A stretch of 64,000 nt of DNA. Source: Micromonospora sp. WMMD980. Lineage in GTDB: Bacteria > Actinomycetota > Actinomycetes > Mycobacteriales > Micromonosporaceae. Below the pieces are notes generated by a model. It saw only the letters and a program-made list of their open reading frames with translations, searched no databases and had not been told where the DNA came from. Below, one piece after another: positions 19,565 through 27,218 of the stretch. Position 1 is the stretch's first letter, and the number at the start of each line of letters is the position of its first letter. The DNA lies in assembly GCF_029626035.1 (NCBI RefSeq), contig NZ_JARUBE010000003.1, positions 5,394,001 through 5,458,000 on the forward strand, read 5' to 3'. The translations under genes were made by a program, and so were the position numbers.

Positions 19565-22077
19565 CCGTGCTGGACATTCCCGAGCTGGCGCTGGTGGCGC
19601 TGGTCGGCGTCTCCGGCGCCGGCAAGTCGACGTTCGCCCGCCGGCACTTCGCGCCCAGCCAGGTGCTCTCGTCGGACATGTTCCGTGGGCTGGTCGCCGA
19701 CGACGAGAACGACCAGGCCGCGTCCGCCGACGCCTTCGACGCGCTGCACCACGTGGCCGGCGTCCGGCTGCGGCGGGGCCGACTGACCGTGGTGGACGCG
19801 ACCAACCTCCAGCCGCACGCCCGGGCCGGGCTGATCCGGGTGGCCCGGGAGCACGACGTGCTGCCGGCGGCGATCGTGCTGGACGTGCCGGAGGCGGTGG
19901 CCTGGGAACGCACCGAGGCGCGCGCCGACCGCACGCACGGCCGACCGGTGCTCACCCGGATGCGTCGTGACCTGCGGCAGTCGTACGGGCGGCTGGCGCG
20001 GGAGGGCTTCCGCAAGGTGCACGTGCTGCGCGGGGTGGAGGAGATCGACGCCGCCGAGGTCCGCTTCGAGAAGCTGTTCAACGACCGGCGGGAGCTGACC
20101 GGTCCGTTCGACGTGGTCGGCGACGTGCACGGCTGCCGCGCCGAGCTGGAGGCGCTGCTGTCCCGGCTCGGTTACGCGCTGCGCCGCGACGACGCCGGCC
20201 GCCCGGTGGACGCGACGCACCCCGCCGGGCGTACCGCGGTCTTCGTCGGTGACCTGGTGGACCGCGGCCCGGACTCGCCCGGTGTGCTCCGCCTGGTGAT
20301 GGGCATGGTGGCGGCCGGGCACGCGATCTGCGTGCCCGGCAACCACGAGCAGAAGCTGCTGCGCAAGCTGCGCGGCCGGGACGTGCGGCTCACCCACGGC
20401 CTGGCCGAGACGATGGCGCAGCTCGCCGCGGAGCCGGCCGAGTTCGTCGCCGCGGCCGAGACGTTCATCGACGGGCTGGTCAGTCACTACGTGCTGGACG
20501 GTGGCCGGCTGGTGGTGGCGCACGCCGGGCTCAAGGAGGCCTACCACGGCCGGGCGTCCGGCCGGGTGCGGTCGTTCGCGCTGTACGGCGAGACGACGGG
20601 CGAGACCGACGAGTACGGCCTGCCGGTGCGCTACCCGTGGGCGCGCGACTACCGGGGCTCGGCCATGGTCGTCTACGGGCACACCCCGACGCCGGAGCCG
20701 GAGTGGGTCAACAACACCATCTGCCTGGACACCGGTTGCGTGTTCGGCGGAAGGTTGACCGCGCTGCGCTACCCGGAGCGGGAGCTGGTGGCGGTGCCGG
20801 CCGTGCGGGAGTGGTACGCGCCGGCCCGCCCGCTGGTCCCGCCGACCCCGACGCGGCCGGACACGGTGCTGGACCTGGCCGACGTGACCGGCCGCCGGCA
20901 CCTCACCCACGCGTACGGGTCGCTGACCGTGCCGGCCGAGAACGCCGCCGCCGCGCTGGAGGTGATGAGCCGGTTCGCGGTCGACCCGGGCCGGCTGGTG
21001 TGGCTGCCGCCGACGATGGCGCCCTGCTCGACGTCGAGCGTGGACGGGTTCCTGGAGCACCCGGCGGAGGCGTTCGCCGACTACCGCGCGGCCGGTGTGG
21101 ACCGGGTGGTCTGCGAGGAGAAGCACATGGGCTCGCGGGCCGTGGTGCTGGTGGAGCGGGAGCCGGGCCGGTTCGGCGGCGGCGTCGTGCACACCCGCAC
21201 CGGTCGGCCGTTCTTCGGGTCTCCGCTCGACGAGGAGCTGCTGGCCCGGGTGCGCGCGGCGGTCACCACCGCCGGCCTCTGGGCCGAGCTGGACACCGAC
21301 TGGCTCCTGCTCGACGCGGAGCTGCTGCCCTGGTCGGCGAAGGCCGCCGGGCTGATCCGCGAGCAGTACGCCGGGGTCGGCGCGGCCGGCCGGGCGGCGC
21401 TGCCCGCGGTGCTGGCCACCGTGGACGCCGCGGCCGGGCGCGGGCTGCCGGTGGACGGGCTGCGGGCCCGGATGGCCGAGCGGGCGGCCGAGGTGACCGC
21501 GTACTCGGCGGCCTACCGGGCGTACGTCGGGCCGACCGACGGGCTGCGCGGGGTGACGCTGGCGCCGTTCGCGGTGCTCGCCGGCGCCGGGGTGAGCTAC
21601 GCGGACCGCGACCACGGCTGGCACCTGGCGTTGGCGGACCGGCTCCGGGCGGCCGACCCGGATTTCCTCACGGCGACCCGGCGGCTGGTGGTGGAGCTGG
21701 CCGACGAGACGGCGGTGACGGCCGCGACCGACTGGTGGCTGGCGCTCACCGCCGCCGGCGGCGAGGGCATGGTGGTCAAGCCGTACGCGGGCCTGGCCGC
21801 CCGTTCGCCGAAGGGCGCGCTGCTCCAGCCGGGGATCAAGTGCCGTGGGCGGGAGTACCTGCGGATCATCTACGGCCCCGGCTACACCGAGCCGGCGCAG
21901 CTCGCCGCGCTGCGCAAACGTTCGCTGGGTCGCAAGCGCGGGCTGGCCCTGCGCGAGCACGGCCTGGGCCTGGCCGCGCTGGACGCGCTGGACGCGGATG
22001 CGCCGCTCTGGCGTCGCCACGAGCTGGTCTTCGCGATCCTCGCCTGCGAGTCGGAGCCGGTAGACCCACGCCTGTGA
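19561..22077 (+). CDS. pnkp: Polynucleotide kinase-phosphatase-ligase Pnkp
   Basis: An 838-residue three-domain RNA end-healing and sealing enzyme that works in a complex with Hen1. The N-terminal 5'-kinase has P-loop GVSGAGKST (residues ~15-23). The central metallophosphoesterase removes 2',3'-phosphates: GDVHG (~186), GDLVDRG (~230), GNHE (~260) and HAGL. The C-terminal adenylyltransferase/ligase domain has EEKHMGSR with the nucleophilic Lys near residue 521 and a late GMVVKPY motif. All three catalytic centres look intact. ATG 19561 overlaps the hen1 stop. Confidence 0.93.
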   Translation: MTVLDIPELALVALVGVSGAGKSTFARRHFAPSQVLSSDMFRGLVADDENDQAASADAFDALHHVAGVRLRRGRLTVVDATNLQPHARAGLIRVAREHDVLPAAIVLDVPEAVAWERTEARADRTHGRPVLTRMRRDLRQSYGRLAREGFRKVHVLRGVEEIDAAEVRFEKLFNDRRELTGPFDVVGDVHGCRAELEALLSRLGYALRRDDAGRPVDATHPAGRTAVFVGDLVDRGPDSPGVLRLVMGMVAAGHAICVPGNHEQKLLRKLRGRDVRLTHGLAETMAQLAAEPAEFVAAAETFIDGLVSHYVLDGGRLVVAHAGLKEAYHGRASGRVRSFALYGETTGETDEYGLPVRYPWARDYRGSAMVVYGHTPTPEPEWVNNTICLDTGCVFGGRLTALRYPERELVAVPAVREWYAPARPLVPPTPTRPDTVLDLADVTGRRHLTHAYGSLTVPAENAAAALEVMSRFAVDPGRLVWLPPTMAPCSTSSVDGFLEHPAEAFADYRAAGVDRVVCEEKHMGSRAVVLVEREPGRFGGGVVHTRTGRPFFGSPLDEELLARVRAAVTTAGLWAELDTDWLLLDAELLPWSAKAAGLIREQYAGVGAAGRAALPAVLATVDAAAGRGLPVDGLRARMAERAAEVTAYSAAYRAYVGPTDGLRGVTLAPFAVLAGAGVSYADRDHGWHLALADRLRAADPDFLTATRRLVVELADETAVTAATDWWLALTAAGGEGMVVKPYAGLAARSPKGALLQPGIKCRGREYLRIIYGPGYTEPAQLAALRKRSLGRKRGLALREHGLGLAALDALDADAPLWRRHELVFAILACESEPVDPRL

Positions 22078-22132
22078 CCAGGTGGCCCGGTCCGCCGCGA
22101 GGCCGGACCGGGCCCGGGTACCCTTTGTGCCC

Positions 22133-22939
22133 GTGGACACCGCAGAGAAGACCCGGATGATCTCCGAGAACGTGGCGTTGAACCCGCTCGATCCCAAGGA
22201 TCTCATCCACACCTTCGGGATGATCGGCGTCTGGGCGATCCTGTTCGCCGAGACCGGCCTGCTGGTCGGCTTCTTCTTCCCGGGTGACTCGCTGCTCTTC
22301 CTGGCCGGGGTGGCCGCCTCCCCGGTGGCGGACGCCATCTTCGGTGACGGCACCCGGCTCTCGCTGGCCGGTCTGATGGTCGGCGGCCCGATCTGCGCGA
22401 TCGCCGGCGCCCAGCTCGGGCACTGGCTCGGCGCGCGCTACGGCCGGCGGATGTTCGACAAGCCCAACTCCCGCCTGTTCAAGCGGGAGTACGTGGCCAA
22501 GGCGGAGTACTACTTCCAGAAGTTCGGCCCGGCCAAGGCCGTGGTGCTGGCCCGGTTCATCCCGATCGTGCGGACGTTCCTCAACCCGGTGGCCGGGGTG
22601 CTCGGCATGCCGGCCCGGCAGTTCTTCGTGTGGAACGTGGTCGGCGCGGTCCTCTGGGTGGACGGCATCCTGCTGATCGGCTACCTGCTGGCCCGCCAGA
22701 TCTACGACGCGATCGGCGACAAGATCGACCGGTACATCCTGCCGGTGGTCGCGCTGATCATCCTGATCTCGGTGCTGCCGATCTTCTTCGAGTTCCTCCG
22801 CGACCGGAGGGCGCGCAAGCGTGGCGAGGCGGTCGCGGTGATCGCCGCGGCGACCGCGGCGGGTGCGGTGGACGCGGTCCGGGACGCCGTCGACGGCGAC
22901 GACCACCCGCACGGGCACGGCGGCCAGCACCGCCGCTGA
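22133..22939 (+). CDS. DedA/VTT-family membrane protein
   Basis: This second DedA protein in the window is 268 residues from the GTG at 22133; an ATG at 22157 is an alternative. It has the full family pattern: ETGLLVGFFFPGDSLLFLAG near the N-terminus, GQLGHWLGARYGRR-type linker (here AQLGHWLGARYGRRMF), the motif RFIPIVRTFLNPVAGV, two closing helices, and a basic then His-rich tail (DDHPHGHGGQH). It is closer to the classical family than the copy at 1341-1964. The His-rich tail might bind metal (speculative). Confidence 0.88.
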   Translation: MDTAEKTRMISENVALNPLDPKDLIHTFGMIGVWAILFAETGLLVGFFFPGDSLLFLAGVAASPVADAIFGDGTRLSLAGLMVGGPICAIAGAQLGHWLGARYGRRMFDKPNSRLFKREYVAKAEYYFQKFGPAKAVVLARFIPIVRTFLNPVAGVLGMPARQFFVWNVVGAVLWVDGILLIGYLLARQIYDAIGDKIDRYILPVVALIILISVLPIFFEFLRDRRARKRGEAVAVIAAATAAGAVDAVRDAVDGDDHPHGHGGQHRR

Positions 22940-22952
22940 CCGGCACGGACGC

Positions 22953-22986
22953 CGAAGGCCGGCCCCCGGGTGGGGGCCGGCCTTCG
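22953..22986 (+). terminator. Strong terminator after dedA
   Basis: CGAAGGCCGGCCCCC at 22953-22967 pairs perfectly over 15 bp with 22972-22986 around a GGGT loop. Confidence 0.85.
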
Positions 22987-22999
22987 CGCCTGTCCTGTC

Positions 23000-23020
23000 G
23001 GGTGACGGCAGCCGTCACCC
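23000..23020. other. 21-nt perfect palindrome
   Basis: GGGTGACGGC, one central A, and its exact complement. It sits downstream of both convergent genes (dedA and arsR), just after the dedA terminator. It may be a second, arsR-side transcription stop. Nothing else is recognised in 22987-23156. Confidence 0.45.
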
Positions 23021-23156
23021 GGTGCGACCGATGGCGCCACCCCTCGCACGCCACCGGTCCGGCCCGCATCCGGTCGGGACCGCCCGCCGGGTTCGGCGCG
23101 CGTGCCATCGCGCCGTGGCCTCGGCCGGCCGGCCCGTCGGAGGCCGGGCCGTGACG

Positions 23157-23534
23157 TCAGCGAGCCTTCTTGGTGGCCCGCTTCCGCGGCGGGGTGAGCA
23201 GATCCGCGATCGTCGCGATCGCGGTCGGCACCAGCCGGTAGTATGCCCAGACCCCACGCTTCTCCCGCTCCAGCAAGCCGGCCTCGGTGAGGATACGCAG
23301 GTGGTGGCTGACCGTCGGCTGCGAGAGGCCGAGCGGCGCGGTGAGGTCACACACGCACGCCTCCCCCTCGGGAGCCGACTGGATCAGGCTGAGCAGCCGC
23401 AGCCGGGCGGGGTCGGCGAGGGCCTTGAGGACCCCCGCCAGCCGCTCGGCGTCGGCGCGTTCGATCGGCTCGCCGGCAAGCGGCGAGATCTGAGGCATGG
23501 TCATTTCAGCCAACGCAGTTCCCACGTATTCCAT
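23157..23534 (-). CDS. ArsR/SmtB-family metalloregulator
   Basis: A 125-residue winged-helix repressor. The recognition helix region reads LGLSQPTVSHHLRILTEAGLL, followed by the wing KRGVWAYY. Before it lies EACVCDL, corresponding to the ELCVCDL thiol site of arsenite/antimonite or cadmium/lead sensors. The C-terminus is Lys/Arg-rich. No ars, cad or transporter gene is adjacent, so the target is unknown; it may only regulate itself or act elsewhere. The start is uncertain: ATG 23534 is used, but an in-frame GTG a few codons on has a better-spaced GGAAGG. Confidence 0.8.
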   Translation of the reverse strand: MEYVGTALAEMTMPQISPLAGEPIERADAERLAGVLKALADPARLRLLSLIQSAPEGEACVCDLTAPLGLSQPTVSHHLRILTEAGLLEREKRGVWAYYRLVPTAIATIADLLTPPRKRATKKAR

Positions 23535-23591
23535 CCTTCCACCAGCAGCATCGATCCGCCTGCATATCAGCAGATCCGAATCGGCAAACTT

Positions 23592-24131
23592 TTAGGCCAC
23601 AAGGCCGAGGTCAGCCAACGTATAGGCCGCCCGATAAGGCAATCCGGCGGCTCGCACCGCGTCGCCGGCACCTCGATCAACAATAACCGCAACACCCACG
23701 ACTTCCGCCCCGGCCTCACGCAACGCCTCGATGGCGGTCAACACACTTCCGCCGGTGGTCGAGGTGTCCTCCACCGCCAGGACGCGACGTCCGGCCACGT
23801 CCGGCCCTTCGATGCGACGCTGGAGGCCGTGCGCCTTGCCCTCCTTGCGGACCACGAAGGCGTCCAGCGGGCGGTCGGTGCCGGCCGAGGCGTGCAGCAT
23901 CGCGACGGCCACCGGGTCGGCGCCCAGGGTCAGCCCGCCGACCGCGTCGTACGCCCAGTCCGCGGTGAGGTCGCGCATCACCCGGCCGATCAGCGGGGCG
24001 GCCTGGTGATGGAGCGTGACGCGACGCAGATCGACGTACCAGTCCGCTTCGCGGCCCGATGAGAGCACGACCCGACCGTGGACCACGGCCAGGTCAGTGA
24101 TGAATTTACGCAGGTCGTCGTGGTCCCCCAT
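23592..24131 (-). CDS. pyrE: Orotate phosphoribosyltransferase
   Basis: A 179-residue enzyme from ATG 24131 (MGDHDDLRKF), making orotidine 5'-phosphate from orotate and PRPP in pyrimidine synthesis. It contains the type I PRTase fold with SSGREADWYVDLR near the N-terminus, the FVVRKEGKAHGLQ loop and the PRPP-binding VLAVEDTSTTGGS. The family length fits this start, not the longer in-frame extension. Separated from arsR by a 57-bp AT-richer intergenic region. Confidence 0.93.
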   Translation of the reverse strand: MGDHDDLRKFITDLAVVHGRVVLSSGREADWYVDLRRVTLHHQAAPLIGRVMRDLTADWAYDAVGGLTLGADPVAVAMLHASAGTDRPLDAFVVRKEGKAHGLQRRIEGPDVAGRRVLAVEDTSTTGGSVLTAIEALREAGAEVVGVAVIVDRGAGDAVRAAGLPYRAAYTLADLGLVA

Positions 24132-24287
24132 GGCAACAGAGCGTACTTCGCGAGTCTGTGCGCCGTCCGTGGGGCCCACCTCGGTCAACCCTGCGGGCGA
24201 CCGATGAGTGGCGATGCCCGGCTACGCTGCGCGACCGTCCATCCCGGTCCGCCACCGCGCGGGCCGACCGGCCCGGTCACGACCGGG

Positions 24288-25097
24288 TCAGTCGCGAGCC
24301 CGGTCGACCCGCCCGCGGGTGTCGCGCGTGAAGCGCCGCAGCAGCCGCTTCGGCGCGTGCCGCAGCCCGGCCACGGCCAGCTTGTACTTCCAGTCCGGAA
24401 CGCTCACCAGCTTGCCTTTGCGCAGGTCAGCGAGGCCCTCCCCGACCACCTCGTCGGCCCGCAGCCAGGCCCAGGACGGCAGGCGCGACATGTCGATGCC
24501 GGCGCGTTCGTGATTGCCGGTGCGGGTGTAGCCGGGACAGAGCGCCATCACGCGCACACCGAGCGGCGCCACCGACTGACCGATCGATTCACTGAAATTC
24601 GTCACCCACGCCTTGCTGGCCGAGTAGGTCGATCCCGGCATGGGGACACCGAAACCTGCTACCGAAGAGACATTTATCACTGCCCCGTCGCCGCGTTCGA
24701 TCATCGGGCCGAGCACCGCGTGGGTCAGCCGGAGCACCGCCAGCACGTTGAGCCGCAGCAGCCGGAACTCCTCCGGGACCGCCGAGCGGACGAACGGGGT
24801 GTTGAGGCTGATGCCGGCGTTGTTCACCAGGAGGTGCACCGGCGGCCCGTCGGTCAGCCGGCGCTCCACCACGGCGCAACCGTCGTCGGTGGACAGATCG
24901 GCCGGGATCGTCCGCACCTCGCCGCCGTGCCGCCCGGTCAGCTCCGTCGCCAGGGCATCGAGCCGGGCGAAGTCCCGGGCCACCAGCACCAGGTCCCAGC
25001 CGTCGGCGGCGAGCCGGCGTGCGAACGCCGCACCGATGCCCAGACTGGCGCCGGTGACCACGGCGCAGCGGCGGGCGGGCTGGGATGTGCCGGTCAT
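24288..25097 (-). CDS. Short-chain dehydrogenase/reductase
   Basis: A 269-residue classical SDR: NAD(P)-binding TGASLGIGAAF at residue ~15, LVNNAGISLNTPF, the catalytic Ser in NVSSVAGFG and Tyr/Lys in YSASKAW. The C-terminal extension (KLAVAGLRHAPKRLLRRFTRD) is basic and amphipathic, as in membrane-associated SDRs acting on lipids. Its ATG overlaps the stop of the upstream membrane protein gene (ATGA at 25094-25097), so expression is coupled. Substrate unknown. Confidence 0.88.
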   Translation of the reverse strand: MTGTSQPARRCAVVTGASLGIGAAFARRLAADGWDLVLVARDFARLDALATELTGRHGGEVRTIPADLSTDDGCAVVERRLTDGPPVHLLVNNAGISLNTPFVRSAVPEEFRLLRLNVLAVLRLTHAVLGPMIERGDGAVINVSSVAGFGVPMPGSTYSASKAWVTNFSESIGQSVAPLGVRVMALCPGYTRTGNHERAGIDMSRLPSWAWLRADEVVGEGLADLRKGKLVSVPDWKYKLAVAGLRHAPKRLLRRFTRDTRGRVDRARD

Positions 25098-25873
25098 GCG
25101 CGGTCCTCCGGAGGTGACGCCGGCCCGGGCGGGGTCAACGAAGGTCCGGCCGGCGCGGACGGCGACCCGGGCGGAGCGGACGCCGGTGGCGCCGACGGCG
25201 AGGTCAGGCCGGGCGGCAGGCCCCAGGGCGTCGGCCCGGCCACGGGAGCGCCGGATGCGGTCGTGCCGTAGCCGGTCGGCGGACCGGACGGCCTACCTGC
25301 CGGGGCCGGGTGGCGGTGCAGGAAGGCGTTCGCCGACGGCAGCGTGAGCAACGCGGCCACCACCAGGTAGCCGAGGATCTGCGCCACCGACAGCGCCGCG
25401 TTCACCGGGATCCACCAGGCCGGATACGCGTCGCCGACCAGCCCGAGCAGGTCGGCGGTGACCCGGTCGTCGGCACCGAGGCGCAGTGGGGCGGCTCGCT
25501 GCCCGACCAGCACCGCGAGCCCGCAGCAGCCGCAGAGCAGGCCCAGCCCGGCGACCACCCAGGTGGCGGTCCGCGCGCCGGGCCGACCGGAGCGCAGGCC
25601 GAGTGCGAGCCCGACCAGCAGCAGCGCGGCCAGCACGCCGAGCACGGCGGCCAGCACCGTCGAGCCACGCAGCAGGCCGGCCACCCGGTCGACGTCACCG
25701 CCGGTCGCGTCGGTTTCCGCCGCGGCGGCGCGGAACCTCCCGACCGTGCCGCCGGCCACCCCCAGGCTCGTCACCGCGTAAGCCAGGGCGCCGACCGCCA
25801 TCAGCAGCAGCACCGCCACCGCCGCGACGACCGTGGCCGGCCGGCGGGGCGCGGCCCGATCGGGGTACGACAC
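25094..25873 (-). CDS. Four-helix membrane protein with proline-rich tail
   Basis: The protein has 259 residues and a GTG start at 25873 with GGAGGG 7 nt upstream. Four hydrophobic segments are visible (VVAAVAVLLLMAVGALAYAV; TVLAAVLGVLAALLLVGLAL; TWVVAGLGLLCGCCGLAVLV; a fourth near ILGYLVVAALLTLP). The ~75-residue tail is rich in Pro, Ser and Gly. It resembles the next gene upstream in layout: the pre-tail LPSANAFL matches LPKANEFF, suggesting tandem paralogues. The upstream hairpin at 25878-25921 covers its ribosome binding site. Function unknown. Confidence 0.6.
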   Translation of the reverse strand: MSYPDRAAPRRPATVVAAVAVLLLMAVGALAYAVTSLGVAGGTVGRFRAAAAETDATGGDVDRVAGLLRGSTVLAAVLGVLAALLLVGLALGLRSGRPGARTATWVVAGLGLLCGCCGLAVLVGQRAAPLRLGADDRVTADLLGLVGDAYPAWWIPVNAALSVAQILGYLVVAALLTLPSANAFLHRHPAPAGRPSGPPTGYGTTASGAPVAGPTPWGLPPGLTSPSAPPASAPPGSPSAPAGPSLTPPGPASPPEDRA

Positions 25874-25877
25874 GACG

Positions 25878-25921
25878 GATCCCTCCGGTAGGCGTTGGCA
25901 AGCAACCTACTCGGAGGGATC
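25878..25921 (-). promoter_or_regulatory. Leader hairpin enclosing a ribosome binding site
   Basis: GATCCCTCCG (25878-25887) pairs with 25912-25921, then GTAGG with CCTAC and TTG with CAA, with a bulged T and a small CG bulge, around a 5-nt loop. In the transcript of the 25873 gene the GGAGGG ribosome binding site is inside the stem. It may also serve as a terminator for the upstream gene. Confidence 0.55.
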
Positions 25922-25945
25922 GTCGGCGTCGCTGTTTTCCGGCGG

Positions 25946-26722
25946 TCAACTTCCGGGTGGCGGCTCCGGGTCACGCCGCTCGCCCGGCTGACCGGTCGGC
26001 CCGGCCGGCGGCTGGTCACCGGGGGGCGTGGCCGACGGGCCGGGCGTCGACGGGTACGCCGGGTCGCCCGAGTGGCCCGGGGGCGACGGGTAACCCGGCT
26101 CGGCGGACTGGCCCGGGGCCGACGGGTACGCGCCACCCGGGACCGGTGGCTCCCACGCCGCCTTCGGCTTGCGGAAGAACTCGTTCGCCTTGGGCAGCGC
26201 CAGCAGGATCAGCGCGCCCAGCAGGGCGACCAGCGCGACGACGCCGAGCAGCAGGCTGACCGGGGCGTACCAGGACGGCAGCGCGTCCTCCAGCCGGCGC
26301 TGGATCTCCTGCGTGCTGGGCAGGTCGCCGTTGCCGTTGCCGCCGTTGCCCATCATGCCGCCGGAGACGCCGTTGAGCAGGCTGCCACCGGTGCAGCAGA
26401 GCAGGATGCCACCGACCACCCAGGTGATGATCCGGGAGACGTTGCGCCCCCGGTTGTTCAGCAGCGCGAGCACGACCAGACCGATCGCGAGCAGCAGCGT
26501 CAGCACCGACGAGCCGATGGTGAAGGCGTACGCGAGGTCGCCGGCCGACTCGGCCGACGTGCCGGCGTACGCGTCCTTGAGCACGTCGCGGATCTTGCCG
26601 ATGACGGCGAGCGTCACGATCAGGTTCAGCACCTGGATGACGGCGACGAGAATGAGCAGCCAACTGGAAAGCGTCACCACACTGGGACGCGCGCGGGGCG
26701 TGGTGCCCGGAGCATCGACCAT
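25946..26722 (-). CDS. Four-helix membrane protein with proline-rich tail (paralogue)
   Basis: A 258-residue protein with GGGAGGGAG before the ATG. Helices lie at ~18-42 (LSSWLLILVAVIQVLNLIVT), ~70-90, ~100-120 and ~160-185, with loops containing Gly/Asn repeats (GGMMGNGGNGNGD). The tail has PGQSAEP/PGHSGDP/PGPSATP-type repeats. It is similar in organisation to the downstream neighbour. Both lie just beyond the SpeE-like operon, but a reversal of role cannot be inferred. Function unknown. Confidence 0.6.
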   Translation of the reverse strand: MVDAPGTTPRARPSVVTLSSWLLILVAVIQVLNLIVTLAVIGKIRDVLKDAYAGTSAESAGDLAYAFTIGSSVLTLLLAIGLVVLALLNNRGRNVSRIITWVVGGILLCCTGGSLLNGVSGGMMGNGGNGNGDLPSTQEIQRRLEDALPSWYAPVSLLLGVVALVALLGALILLALPKANEFFRKPKAAWEPPVPGGAYPSAPGQSAEPGYPSPPGHSGDPAYPSTPGPSATPPGDQPPAGPTGQPGERRDPEPPPGS

Positions 26723-26789
26723 GATTCTCCCTCCCTGGATCAGATGACCACCGTAGCGATGTCGGACCAGGTGGGCACGGTAGAAAGGC

Positions 26790-27208
26790 TCAGCGGTCGG
26801 CGGCGCGGCGCAGCCGCCGGTGTTCGGCGGTGACCACGCCGAGCAGCGCCAGGTCCAGCGCGACCGCGAAGACCGCGCCGAACTGGTTGACCGTGAAGTT
26901 GAAGACCTGCCCGAACAGCAGGTCGACCAACAGGGCCAGTTTGAACAGCCGGAACGCCTGCGTCCGGTCGCGGCGCAGCAGCCAGGCGGCCCGCAGGCTC
27001 AGCACGGCGGTGACCAGCGCGGTGGCGCTGACGCCGAGCACCGCGCCCCCAGCCCGCCGCCGCCGAGCTGCGGGTAGTCAGTGGCCCGGAGGTAGGCCCG
27101 GACGGCCAGCACGGTGACCACGCCGGAGAGCACGAACGCCTGGAGGTACGCGGCCGCGTCGATCGCCCGGGCCGGCAGCCGGCGGGCCAGCCGGTGGTGT
27201 GACCGCAT
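26790..27208 (-). pseudogene. Small membrane protein gene with a frameshift
   Basis: The first part is open from 27208 (MRSHHRLARR, one hydrophobic helix, then YPQLGGGGLG). The continuation is in another frame from ~27041 and starts with an LGVSATALVTAVLSLRAAW helix. It carries two more helices and ends RRLRRAADR at 26790. One extra base in the C-run near 27046-27050 would restore a single ~139-residue, probably four-helix protein. It lies 10 bp after the SpeE-like gene. It could be a true pseudogene or a single-base assembly error in a homopolymer. Confidence 0.65.
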
Positions 27209-27218
27209 GCCCCGGAAC

